Below are positions 42,124 to 49,918 of a stretch of 64,000 nucleotides of DNA, in pieces. Below the pieces are notes generated by a model that ran no database searches, was not told the DNA's origin, and saw only the letters and a list, made by a program, of their open reading frames with translations. A program made the position numbers and the translations under genes. How positions within the stretch are numbered: position 1 is the stretch's first letter; the number at the start of each line of letters is the position of its first letter. The DNA is from Erythrobacter sp047872805 (GTDB lineage: Bacteria > Pseudomonadota > Alphaproteobacteria > Sphingomonadales > Sphingomonadaceae). The stretch covers positions 124,001 to 188,000 of the forward strand of contig NZ_JBLQUK010000003.1 of the NCBI RefSeq assembly GCF_047872805.1, given 5' to 3'.

Positions 42124-42918
42124 CTATTGGTTGACCCTGCCGGGCAGGCTCAGATCGCCTGAGGCAACCTTGAACACTTTGGCCACGCACAGCAGCGGTG
42201 AATGTGCGCTTTCGTTGATGCGCAATCCGGCCGTCACACCGTCAAACCCGGCGGTCTGGACGATGGAGATGTTACCGAAGGGCACTCTGACTTCAACCGT
42301 CTCCTGAGTCAGATTGGGCTGCCAACCGGGACTGTCGAGCAGGATCGGCGCCCCTGGCCAGGTCATCGGCAGCCTTGGGCTGGTCCCTGCGGGAATATCC
42401 TGCACCTTGAGACCGTTGGCACCGCAGGCCTCGTCCGGCCCGAGCACCACCCAGTGCATATGCCACTCACCGCCATCATTGGCGAGGTTGCCATCCCTGG
42501 TCTCATCGAACAGCGGTGTGTCGTCGAAATTGGGATGGGAGGTAACCGCGAGCGCAAGAATGCCAGCGCCGCGCTCGAAACCGACCTCGTAGGGGTCGAT
42601 CGTTGTCGGCCAGACGTAGGCGAAGACGCTCGATCCCTCGAACCGACCAGTTGCGTTGGGGCGCGTAACGCCCGCTCTTCCGGAAACAGCCATGTGGAAT
42701 ATGGCCACATTGCCCTCCGTCCTGATTTTCGCGTGGACGATATCGAAGGGTGCCTGCACGGCAGTATCCGCTGCGGGACGGATACCGCCGGTATGTTCGT
42801 GCGAGGCCGCAATTCGCTCGCTAGACGGGTCCTGGGAATGGGCGCTACCATCGTGTGCCTGCACCGCCGGTGCGGCCAGGGCCAGCGCGGCCGCGACTAT
42901 GGCAGGAGCGCGCATCAT
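42124..42918 (-). CDS. Secreted His-rich N-terminus protein of unknown family
   Basis: 264 residues with a signal peptide (IVAAALALAAPAVQA), followed at once by a His-rich acidic stretch HDGSAHSQ...SHEHTGG that could bind metal. The rest is beta-rich with conserved-looking segments FEGSSVFAYVWPTTIDPYEV, NDGGEWHMHWVVLGPDEAC and WPGAPILLDSPGW. No family is recognised. It is probably periplasmic. Its ATG overlaps the stop of the glutaredoxin-like gene (ATGATG over TGA), so translation is coupled. Position beside HTHP and redoxin suggests a role in haem, metal or peroxide handling. Confidence 0.75.
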   Translation of the reverse strand: MMRAPAIVAAALALAAPAVQAHDGSAHSQDPSSERIAASHEHTGGIRPAADTAVQAPFDIVHAKIRTEGNVAIFHMAVSGRAGVTRPNATGRFEGSSVFAYVWPTTIDPYEVGFERGAGILALAVTSHPNFDDTPLFDETRDGNLANDGGEWHMHWVVLGPDEACGANGLKVQDIPAGTSPRLPMTWPGAPILLDSPGWQPNLTQETVEVRVPFGNISIVQTAGFDGVTAGLRINESAHSPLLCVAKVFKVASGDLSLPGRVNQ

Positions 42919-43160
42919 TCCTCTCCCTTGACCGCCGCCATCGAGGCACCGAAATTGATGTGGAACGCTTGGCCGTCGATGACATAGGCCGGAACAGATT
43001 GCACACCGGCAGCTGCAGCTTCGCCGACCCGGTCCGGTGCGGAATTGAAGTCGACGATTTCGACGTCGTAGCGCGCCGGATCGAGCGCCTGCCCCAATGC
43101 CTGTTCGGCAGCGACGCAGACGCCGCAACCGGCGTGATAGAAAATGGCCTTGGACTTCAT
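42915..43160 (-). CDS. Glutaredoxin/thioredoxin-like small protein (CGVC)
   Basis: 81 residues: a minimal thioredoxin fold with the active site AIFYHAGCGVCVAAEQALG and the cis-Pro loop GVQSVPAYVIDGQAFHIN. It probably reduces a partner thiol or delivers electrons to the neighbouring redoxin. The ATG 43160 is preceded by AGGAG, which lies inside a 13-base palindrome (43162-43174) also found before the MarR gene. Confidence 0.82.
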   Translation of the reverse strand: MKSKAIFYHAGCGVCVAAEQALGQALDPARYDVEIVDFNSAPDRVGEAAAAGVQSVPAYVIDGQAFHINFGASMAAVKGEE

Positions 43161-43161
43161 A

Positions 43162-43174
43162 ATAGGACTCCTAA
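43162..43174 (-). promoter_or_regulatory. Palindrome over the ribosome-binding site of the glutaredoxin-like gene
   Basis: TTAGGAGTCCTAT on the minus strand, ending one base before the start codon. It matches 12 of 13 bases of the palindrome at 43810-43822 and includes the AGGAG Shine-Dalgarno. Confidence 0.65.
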
Positions 43175-43229
43175 CATTCAAAGGCACAGAAGATGCCGTG
43201 CGCGTTACCCCGGTGCGACACAAGGGCAT

Positions 43230-43808
43230 CTAGGCTGAGGAGGAGGCCTCCTCGTGCTCAGGACAATTGAGGCGCAGATCGAATTGGCGAAGCGGAGCCT
43301 TGATCAATCGGCAATAATGCTCGCCTGACTCGGTCGTACTCGTATCGGACACAAAATAACGGCAGGTCAGGCACATACGTTGGGGTGCAATGCGCCCGGA
43401 ACGTTGCAGTTGCGCGATGGTTCGCACGACTATGCTATGCAAGCTTTCGGCATTGCCGTCGCTCAGCAGACTGACAATGTCTTCAAATCCGTCCGGAAGC
43501 TGGCCAAGCAGGGCGCGGCCCTCCAGAGACAGGGACACCCGGATTGCCCGGCCATGATCAGGGTCGGGCCTGCGTTCCACAAGGTGTTTGCTGGCGAGAG
43601 CCGAGACAGCATCGCTGGCGGTTGACGAGCGCACACTGAGCTGTGCGGCAAGGTCCTTCAGGCGCAAACCCTCCGGACGGCCGGCCAGCAGCCTTAGCAC
43701 ATCCCCCTGGGTGGGAGTCAGTCCAGCGCCTTCACCGGTCTGCCAGTCTTTCTGGCGAGCCAGGGCGGCCAGACGGCTGAGGCCATAGATGAGCTGGTCG
43801 CGAATCAT
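43230..43808 (-). CDS. MarR-family regulator with C-terminal Cys cluster
   Basis: 192 residues. The winged HTH core is MarR-like: TPTQGDVLRLLAGRPEGLRL, LAAQLSVRSSTASDAVSALA, LVERRPDPDHGRAIRVSLS. An unusual tail of about 50 residues follows with CLTCRYFVSD, EHYCRLIKAPL and RLNCPEHEE: four Cys and a His spaced like a zinc or Fe-S site, which would make it a redox or metal sensor. ATG 43808 stands one base from the 13-base palindrome TTAGGAGTCCTAA (43810-43822), a likely self-regulatory operator shared with the glutaredoxin-like gene. Confidence 0.87.
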   Translation of the reverse strand: MIRDQLIYGLSRLAALARQKDWQTGEGAGLTPTQGDVLRLLAGRPEGLRLKDLAAQLSVRSSTASDAVSALASKHLVERRPDPDHGRAIRVSLSLEGRALLGQLPDGFEDIVSLLSDGNAESLHSIVVRTIAQLQRSGRIAPQRMCLTCRYFVSDTSTTESGEHYCRLIKAPLRQFDLRLNCPEHEEASSSA

Positions 43809-43809
43809 G

Positions 43810-43822
43810 TTAGGAGTCCTAA
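43810..43822 (-). promoter_or_regulatory. Palindromic operator-like site over the MarR ribosome-binding site
   Basis: TTAGGAGTCCTAA is a perfect 13-base palindrome that includes the Shine-Dalgarno AGGAG of the MarR gene. TTGACA on the minus strand lies just upstream (43843-43838). Confidence 0.65.
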
Positions 43823-44292
43823 TCAAATGGACTCCGGTGTCAAGACCATTGCGACAAGGGCTGTGGCTTAGAGGGGGGCGCCATGCCCCTGCGGTTGGAT
43901 CGGTAGAGCGCCACTGACAGCAAGAAATGCGCACTGCCCGCACGAAATTCTGTGAGTCGATGCTGCTCTACTTCGCATGGATCAAAGGGCTCCGATTCGT
44001 GCGCAGACATCGTCACGTATGGCGCAAATATCCGCCGCTGGTGCGCATATTTCCCGACGAGCCTCCGTGGTTGCCTTGGTCACCTGACAGAAATGCCACC
44101 TCAAAGCGCCCCGTGTTTGCGTCCGCCGTCTTCTCTACTCTTCCGTATCCGTGCCTATCCTTCTGCAAGTTATTCTATCCGTATCTACGCTGACCGGATC
44201 AGGGACTGCGAATTCTGTTGCGCTGGATGCCTCATGACGAAATTCTTGGATCAGGGGGCATCAGTAACTACCAATGAATGGAAGCAAGTCCC
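43823..44292. other. Intergenic stretch between cargo and integration genes
   Basis: 470 bases with no gene that I can support. Open frames here lack coding character. It separates the MarR gene from the AlpA-like gene and presumably holds both promoters. Confidence 0.4.
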
Positions 44293-44499
44293 ATGTCCTA
44301 CTCTGACAAGATAATCCGCCTCAAGACCGTTCTCGCCCGCACCGGCCTGTCCCGCTCCACCATGTATCGCAAGATCGCAGAGGGGACTTTCCCGTCCCAG
44401 GTGAAGATTAGCGTCCACGGCGCGGGCTGGCGGGAATCCGCCGTGAACCGCTGGATCGACGATCCGGTGTCGTATCGGAATGAGAGCGCTGCGCAGTGA
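44293..44499 (+). CDS. AlpA-family phage/element regulator
   Basis: 68 residues with the AlpA pattern: IIRLKTVLARTGLSRSTMYR, KIAEGTFPSQVKIS, then GWRESAVNRWIDDP. AlpA-type HTH proteins promote excision or control the integrase of P4-like elements. The start is ATG 44293. The stop overlaps the next gene's GTG (GTGA). The position next to the integrase fits. Confidence 0.85.
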   Translation: MSYSDKIIRLKTVLARTGLSRSTMYRKIAEGTFPSQVKISVHGAGWRESAVNRWIDDPVSYRNESAAQ

Positions 44500-44690
44500 T
44501 AGCGCCGCCTCCGGTCGAGCCGATCTGCGTGAAGGTCAATGACGCTGCGCGCATGATCGGCGTCGGCCGCACCAAGCTCTACGAACTGATTGCGTCGGGC
44601 GAGATTGAGGTCGTCAAGCTCGGCAAATCGACCCGTATCACCACTGCCAGTCTGCACGAACTGGTCATGCGGCAGCGCGAGCCGAAGTAG
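44496..44690 (+). CDS. Excisionase-like HTH protein
   Basis: 64 residues: a MerR/excisionase-type HTH_17 domain (CVKVNDAARMIGVGRTKLYE, LIASGEIEVVKLGKSTRI). It probably binds the element ends and directs excision, or regulates the element. The start is GTG 44496, overlapping the AlpA stop. Its 3' end overlaps the convergent integrase gene by 26 bases, so transcripts of the two would be partly antisense. Confidence 0.78.
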   Translation: MIAPPPVEPICVKVNDAARMIGVGRTKLYELIASGEIEVVKLGKSTRITTASLHELVMRQREPK

Positions 44691-45861
44691 GCTCGGCTGC
44701 CGCCTTGTTCGCTGCTGGGGTGCGATTGCCCAGATAGTCTGCCCACTGCTTCATCAGGGTTCGGCGCTTCTCGAAGAAATCGGTTCGGCGGTAGGCGGCT
44801 TCGACCTTGTTTGGCAGCTTGTGGGCGAGAGCCTTGTCGGCAACTTCCTTGGGAAAGTCGGTGCATTCGGCGGCCCAGTCTGTGAAGGTGGATCGGAAGC
44901 CGTGCACTGTGATGCTGGCGAAACCATCGTCGCGCAGCAGCTTGGTCATGGTCATGTCGCTGATCGGCTTCTTGCCATCGTTGGAAAAGACCAAGCCTGT
45001 ATCGCTGGTCCGCTCAGCCCAGCGTTTGCGCAGCAGTGCCACAACCGGTGCCGAAAGCGGCACCACATGGGTTTCGCCTGCCTTCATCCGTTCAGCCGGA
45101 ATGGTCCATACCGTGTTCTCGAGATCGAACTCGGTCCATACCGCAAGGCGCGTCTCGTTGGACCGGACGGCGTTGTAGATCGTGAAGCGCAAGGCGTCGC
45201 GTCCGGTCGTCGGGGCGGCGCTGGCAAGCTTCTGCATCAGCGCCGGAACGTCGGCATAGGGCATGGCCTCCATGTGCCCGCGCTTGTCGTTCTGACGTGG
45301 CAGGCCTTTGCGCACCGACCGCAACGAGACCTCTTCCGGCACCCAGCCTTTCACATGCGCGAAATCGAGCACTACGCCGATGCGCTGGAGCAAGCGCCGC
45401 GCTGTTTCCGGTATCTCCAGCCATATCGGTGAAAGCGCCTCGACGACGCAGGCGCTGTCCACCTTGTCGACCGGCTTTTCGCCGATGCGCGGAAAGAGGT
45501 GCCGCTCGAAACCAGACAGCCACCGGGCATGATGGCCATCCTTCCACCCGTCGCCCAAGGTCTCATGGCATGTGCGGGTTGCGGCCTCAAAGGTCGGAAT
45601 GACCTTGCGCGCCTTTCGCCGTTCGGCGACAGGATCGAAGCCTTCACGAACTCGGCGGCGCAATTCTGCTGCCGCTGTTCTGGCATCGGATAGCGAAACG
45701 TCATGCGCCGATCCCAGCCCATAGTCGCGGCGATGGCCTTTCAACTGCATACGCAGCACCCAGGTGCGCGCGCCGCTGGGCTTTACGACCAGACACAAGC
45801 CCCTGCCATCGATGTGGCGACCGGGCTTCGCATTCTTCACTTTCAATACTGTCAGCGCCAT
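44665..45861 (-). CDS. Tyrosine-type site-specific integrase (P4/CP4-57 type)
   Basis: 398 residues. A DUF4102-like N-terminal domain (VKNAKPGRHIDGRGLCLVVK, SGARTWVLRMQLKGHRRDYG) and a core-binding domain precede the catalytic domain: first Arg in IYNAVRSNETRLAVWTE, the HxxR box in ITVHGFRSTFTDWAAE, a later His in ALAHKLPNKVEAAY, and the nucleophile Tyr in EAAYRRTDFFEKR. It inserts the element into the 3' end of tRNA-Met by recombining the 15-base core. The gene reads inward from about 190 bases inside the right end. Confidence 0.95.
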   Translation of the reverse strand: MALTVLKVKNAKPGRHIDGRGLCLVVKPSGARTWVLRMQLKGHRRDYGLGSAHDVSLSDARTAAAELRRRVREGFDPVAERRKARKVIPTFEAATRTCHETLGDGWKDGHHARWLSGFERHLFPRIGEKPVDKVDSACVVEALSPIWLEIPETARRLLQRIGVVLDFAHVKGWVPEEVSLRSVRKGLPRQNDKRGHMEAMPYADVPALMQKLASAAPTTGRDALRFTIYNAVRSNETRLAVWTEFDLENTVWTIPAERMKAGETHVVPLSAPVVALLRKRWAERTSDTGLVFSNDGKKPISDMTMTKLLRDDGFASITVHGFRSTFTDWAAECTDFPKEVADKALAHKLPNKVEAAYRRTDFFEKRRTLMKQWADYLGNRTPAANKAAAEPTSARAAA

Positions 45862-45921
45862 CAGGTTCGAGTCCCTGTCAGGGATTCATACCGCCAAAAA
45901 CGGGGGTATTTGGTCCCACAA

Positions 45922-45944
45922 TCGTTCCCACATTTAAGCGGGAA
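45922..45944 (+). repeat. Right copy of end repeat (possible integrase arm site)
   Basis: TCGTTCCCACATTT at 45922-45935 followed by AAGCGGG. It matches 15284-15297 in the same orientation. A related GGTCCCACA lies just upstream at 45912-45920. Confidence 0.6.
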
Positions 45945-46051
45945 TTCAGGCGTTTCAGGGCGACCGACCGCGAACACGTTACAAGATAAATCGCTGATTT
46001 TACAGAGTAGTTGGAGACGCTCTGAAATTGCCTGAGACGAAAGTTATAGCG

Positions 46052-46066
46052 CCTCCTCCGCTACCA
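46052..46066 (+). repeat. attR core
   Basis: CCTCCTCCGCTACCA, a second copy of the tRNA-Met 3' end (15204-15218), without the rest of a tRNA. It marks the right end of the element; the base composition and gene content revert to ordinary chromosome after it. Confidence 0.88.
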
Positions 46067-46160
46067 GTTTACCGATCGTTCGAATTGGTCTTTGCGGTGG
46101 TCGATCCTGCCATAGGTTGATAGGATTGTTGAATTGACGGGGCTTTGCGGACAATTTGAT

Positions 46161-46769
46161 ATGTTGCCGGTCATCTGCGTGCTTGGAAGCTGGTCGTCGG
46201 GCACCACTGCGGTGGCGGGATATATCGCCAAGGCGGGGGCATGGCCGTGTCCCCCGCATTTCCTTATTAACGACGACAAGTCCCCGGAAAGTCTCGAGTC
46301 CGCCGCCCTGCGCGCGCGCTGTCAGGACGTTTTTGATGAGAGAACCTTGATCAAGGTGGGGAGCGTGAGGGATTTCACCGCTTGGTTGGGGCCATGGTTG
46401 CAGGAACAATCGCATATCGCCTGCGATGCCGGGCGAACGCACATCGTCATCAAGCACCCGCTTCTGTCGCTGTTGGTGAGGCCGGTTTCCGAATGCTGTG
46501 AGGCAAAATGGGTCATGGTGACCCGGCCTCTCGAACAGATCGAGGCCACCAGGATCCGTCGCAAATGGCCCGTAATCTACGGAGAACTTGGCGCAAAGAC
46601 ATTGTATCCGGCCGCCTTTTCAGCGCTGGTCAGGCTCGGTCAAAGCCATGTAACGCTGTCGTTTCCTGAGTTCCTCAGCAGTCCGGCAAACCGGAAGGCG
46701 ACGCTGGGATGGCTTGGCATGGCCCCGGATTCAAGCCAGCATCATGCTGCGGAAAGCTGGCTCCGCTAA
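46161..46769 (+). CDS. Sulfotransferase-like protein
   Basis: 202 residues from ATG 46161. The N-terminus MLPVICVLGSWSSGTTAVAG has the P-loop-like PAPS-binding motif GSWSSGTT of the sulfotransferase fold, and VMVTRPLEQIEATRIRRKW resembles the 3'-phosphate-binding region. It is short for a sulfotransferase (usually 250-300 residues) but complete. The acceptor is unknown. In the uninterrupted chromosome it would lie directly after tRNA-Met, since attR is 94 bases upstream. Confidence 0.75.
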   Translation: MLPVICVLGSWSSGTTAVAGYIAKAGAWPCPPHFLINDDKSPESLESAALRARCQDVFDERTLIKVGSVRDFTAWLGPWLQEQSHIACDAGRTHIVIKHPLLSLLVRPVSECCEAKWVMVTRPLEQIEATRIRRKWPVIYGELGAKTLYPAAFSALVRLGQSHVTLSFPEFLSSPANRKATLGWLGMAPDSSQHHAAESWLR

Positions 46770-46815
46770 CGGCCATCCGCAAGTCCGCCGAGACGCAAGA
46801 GAAACCATCAACCTT

Positions 46816-47616
46816 TTAGGGCGTGATGGTCCATTGGCCGACCCCGCGCAGCCCGACGCTGATCCGGCGACGGACGCCATCGACCGTCTTGACCGCTTCG
46901 AGAAAAACCTCGCGCTTGGTAAACCAGATAATTGCGTCCGCGCCGTCTTCGCTGAAGGGAAAACCCAAATGGGCACCGATTTCGCCATTGGTTTGTCCAT
47001 TATCCTTGGGATCCCAGCCCCAGACATAGCCAACGTCCTTGTGCGACTGGTTCCAACCTCGGCGCGTGACGCCCCCTGACGGCGCGTGAAAATCGACCAG
47101 TTGAAAATCATAGGGCGTTCCCGCTGGCAGGTGCGCTCCTGTTTGGCGCGGTGCATGCCAGCGCGCATTGTCCGGCGATGGCGCGGCCTGATCCTGATAC
47201 CAGCTGCCCTGATGCAGCCCCGCCCAGGCCTGCCAGCCTGAGGCGTCAGCATAGCCTTTGGGGGTGGTAAGCGCTGCAAGACAGCTGGCAGGGGTCAGAT
47301 TGGTGTTCCACAACCACACTTTACAGCTACCCGCGACGGTCGGTTTTTTTGCATAACGATCGAGCAAGGCCGCGACGATTTCGGCCCGCGTCCACAAACC
47401 GCCGCCCGGGCCCGGCTTGCGGTCCCATGCCAGATCGATCTTGTCGCCGGACACGCCGCCATTTCGGGCAGGCTTTGGCCCATGATAGATGTCCTGCAGC
47501 AGTTCGGTGTTTGCATCATCGCCCGGGTAATTGTCGGGCCCGGATGGCGGCGCTGGATTTGCTTGAGGAAATATCCGTTTCAGCCAGCCGATGATCGCGC
47601 GAGCCCAGGCGAACAT
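46816..47616 (-). CDS. Hypothetical protein, no family recognised
   Basis: 266 residues from ATG 47616 (GGGAGGGA at good spacing; an ATG at 47634 overlaps this site). There is a short hydrophobic N-terminus (MFAWARAIIGWLKRIF) and then a soluble part rich in Trp and Gly: GGLWTRAEIVAALLDRY, VWLWNTNLTPASCLAAL, WQAWAGLHQGSWYQDQ, GWNQSHKDVGYVWGWDP. It may be a membrane-tethered periplasmic or carbohydrate-active type protein, but this is a guess from composition only. It lies between a sulfotransferase-like gene and a DEAD-box helicase. Confidence 0.7.
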   Translation of the reverse strand: MFAWARAIIGWLKRIFPQANPAPPSGPDNYPGDDANTELLQDIYHGPKPARNGGVSGDKIDLAWDRKPGPGGGLWTRAEIVAALLDRYAKKPTVAGSCKVWLWNTNLTPASCLAALTTPKGYADASGWQAWAGLHQGSWYQDQAAPSPDNARWHAPRQTGAHLPAGTPYDFQLVDFHAPSGGVTRRGWNQSHKDVGYVWGWDPKDNGQTNGEIGAHLGFPFSEDGADAIIWFTKREVFLEAVKTVDGVRRRISVGLRGVGQWTITP

Positions 47617-47705
47617 GATCCATTCCCTCCCCATCCGGCGATATTTCGGAGCGGAGTGTATATCATTACCCGTTGGGCGTCACGGCTCTGCTGGCGAGCC
47701 TCCGA

Positions 47706-49604
47706 TCAATTGGCCTTTGGTCCGCGTCCCGGTTTGCCGGGCTTTTTGTGAAAGCCGGGTTTGCCGCGGTCCTTCGGCTTGAACTTGGGTTTGCCACCCG
47801 CTCCGCCATTGCCTTCGCCGTCCGCTTTGGCTTTCGGAGGAAATTTCCCGGCGGGCTTCGGGCCTCGCGGCTTGTCCGATCTTTCGCCCGACGGTTTGCC
47901 ATGGGGTCCGCGCGGATGCACTTTCACGCCGGGATTGTGGGCGGGGCGATCCCTGCCTGCCCCGTCCCTGCGATTGGCCCGAGCGGCCACACGGGGTCCG
48001 TCTTTGGACACTTCAAAGCGGATGGCTTCCTCGTCACTTTCGGTGCCAGCAGTGCGCTGCGTCGCGTCTGCAAATTTGTCGGCGATGGCGGTCGGGATCT
48101 GGAAATAGGTTTCGTCCGCTCCGATCCGGATCGCGCCGATTTCGTTGCGGGTCACATGGCCGCGGCGGCACAGCAGCGGCAAGATCCAGCGCGGATCGGC
48201 GTTTTGCCGGCGGCCAATGTCCATGCGAAACCAAACCGTGTCTTCAAAGCCTGCACGATGCTTTTCCTTTTGCGCGGCTTGGCGCGCCTCGGGGTTGTTG
48301 GGCATCATGTCTTCGGGTTCTGGCATTTTGGAACGATGCGCGTGGACCAGCATGGCGGCCAGCTCTGCCGGGCTTTTCTGGGTCAGCAGTCGCTCGGCCA
48401 GTTCGCGGTCGGCATCGGTCACCTCGACCGGTTGCATCAGCGTTTCCATCAAACGTTCGCGGTCCTGCGCCATGATCGCCTCGCGGTCGGGCGCATCGGT
48501 CCACAATGCGTTGATACTGGCATGGCGCAGCATGGATTCGACCCGTTTGCGGCGCGGGAAGGGCACGATCAGGATCGCGGTGCCTTTCTTGCCCGCGCGA
48601 CCCGTCCGGCCCGAACGATGCTGCAAAGTTTCGGCATCGCGGGGGATTTCGACATGGATCACCAGACTAAGGCTGGGCAGGTCGATCCCGCGCGCGGCGA
48701 CATCGGTGGCGACGCAGACTCGCGCGCGGCGGTCGCGGAGCGCTTGCAACGCCTGATTGCGTTCTTGCTGCGAATGTTCGCCGGATAGCGCCACGACGCT
48801 GAACCCGCGTTCCTGCAAGGTGGCATGCAGCCGCCGCACGCTGTCGCGGGTGGCGCAGAACAGAATTGCGGTCTCGGCTTCGTGAAAGCGCAGCAGATTG
48901 ACCACCGCATTTTCGACTTCTGGCGGAGAAACGGTGACCGCCTGATACGAAATGTCCTCATGGCTGCGGCCCTTGTCGACCGTGGCAATACGCAGGGCAT
49001 TGCGCTGATAACGCTGTGCCAGCGCTTCAATCGGGCGGGGCATGGTCGCCGAAAACATCAAGGTGCGGCGCTGATCGGGTGAGGCTTCTAGGATCGCTTC
49101 CAATTCGTCGCGGAAGCCCATGTCGAGCATCTCATCGGCTTCATCGAGGACAATCGCGGACAGCGCCGACAGGTCAAGCGCGCCGCGTTCCAGATGATCG
49201 CGCAATCGGCCCGGTGTGCCGACCACGATGGTCGCGCCCGATCTCAGCACTTTGCGTTCATGCGATGGGTTCATGCCGCCAACACAGGTTGCCACCCGCG
49301 CGCCGGAAAGATCATACAGCCATGCAAGTTCGCGGCTGACCTGCAAGGCCAGTTCGCGCGTCGGTGCGATCACCAGCGCAAGCGGGCTGTCGGCGCGGCG
49401 CAGATCGCCCGCCTCGTCCAGCAATTGCGCCGCCATGGCGAGGCCAAAGGCGACGGTCTTGCCCGATCCGGTCTGCGCCGAAACGATCAGATCACGGCCA
49501 AGCGCTGCGGGCTCAAGCACCGCCGCCTGCACATCGGTGGGCTGCGAATAATCACGCTGGGCAAGGGCGTCTTTGAGCCGGGCGGGGAGGTCTGCGAAGG
49601 TCAT
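47706..49604 (-). CDS. DEAD-box RNA helicase with DbpA-type RNA-binding domain
   Basis: 632 residues. RecA-like domain 1 has the Q motif (YSQPTDVQAAVL), Walker A LIVSAQTGSGKTVAFG, PTRELALQ, TPGRLRDHLE, DEAD (IVLDEADEMLDMGF) and SAT (MFSATMPRP). Domain 2 has VATDVAARGIDLPSLSLVIH and HRSGRTGRAGKKG. A DbpA/CsdA RNA-binding domain (VWFRMDIGRRQNADPRWILP) follows, then a basic Gly/Lys/Pro-rich tail of about 100 residues. It probably works in ribosome assembly or mRNA turnover. ATG 49604 starts the conserved MTFADLPARL; an upstream in-frame ATG at 49694 is less likely. Confidence 0.95.
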   Translation of the reverse strand: MTFADLPARLKDALAQRDYSQPTDVQAAVLEPAALGRDLIVSAQTGSGKTVAFGLAMAAQLLDEAGDLRRADSPLALVIAPTRELALQVSRELAWLYDLSGARVATCVGGMNPSHERKVLRSGATIVVGTPGRLRDHLERGALDLSALSAIVLDEADEMLDMGFRDELEAILEASPDQRRTLMFSATMPRPIEALAQRYQRNALRIATVDKGRSHEDISYQAVTVSPPEVENAVVNLLRFHEAETAILFCATRDSVRRLHATLQERGFSVVALSGEHSQQERNQALQALRDRRARVCVATDVAARGIDLPSLSLVIHVEIPRDAETLQHRSGRTGRAGKKGTAILIVPFPRRKRVESMLRHASINALWTDAPDREAIMAQDRERLMETLMQPVEVTDADRELAERLLTQKSPAELAAMLVHAHRSKMPEPEDMMPNNPEARQAAQKEKHRAGFEDTVWFRMDIGRRQNADPRWILPLLCRRGHVTRNEIGAIRIGADETYFQIPTAIADKFADATQRTAGTESDEEAIRFEVSKDGPRVAARANRRDGAGRDRPAHNPGVKVHPRGPHGKPSGERSDKPRGPKPAGKFPPKAKADGEGNGGAGGKPKFKPKDRGKPGFHKKPGKPGRGPKAN

Positions 49605-49918
49605 GTCATGCATTTCATTGGTCGCGCGGCGATACGGCGAAACATCTTTGTCTGGGCCGTAAAGGGTGTTGATATATTCGCGGATCAGCCGCAACGCGCG
49701 AATTTTGTGAATTGCTGCGCGCGGTTGGGGCCGCGCGGAAGGGGTCTGTTTAACTCCCCTTTGCGGAGCGATTGCTCCGTCCTTGCCGCGCCCCGTAGCT
49801 TACAAGCGTGACAGCGCGCAATCTTTATCGCGCTGCATAATCATTTGAGCAAATTGTGATGCTTGCTTGCGCCGGTAATGTCAGGCACCGCAATCGGGCG
49901 GAAATGACAGGGAATTGC
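49605..49918. promoter_or_regulatory. Divergent intergenic region
   Basis: 314 bases between the helicase (minus) and the DinB-like gene (plus). No gene is seen; promoters of both must lie here but no clear -35/-10 pair was assigned. Confidence 0.4.

Larger units (their letters stand above)
15204..46066 (+). mobile_element. Integrative mobilizable element in tRNA-Met, about 30.8 kb
   Basis: Bounded by two copies of CCTCCTCCGCTACCA (tRNA 3' end at 15204-15218; second copy 46052-46066). The right end has a tyrosine integrase (44665-45861) facing inward with two small HTH genes. The left end has a Ti-type relaxase, an oriT, TraC/TraD-like proteins and a DUF6118 protein. Two 14-base repeats near the ends (15284-15297, 45922-45935) may be integrase arm sites. 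There are no mating-pore genes, so it is mobilizable rather than self-transmissible. Cargo: a D-amino-acid/D-glutamate pathway and a nitric-oxide/haem/redox set. Flanking genes on both sides are ordinary chromosome. Confidence 0.88.

Noticed and set aside
15219..46066. CRISPR array or phage structural genes in the island
   Set aside because: No regularly spaced repeats and no capsid, tail or terminase motifs were seen; the integrase, AlpA and relaxase genes fit a mobilizable element, not a prophage.
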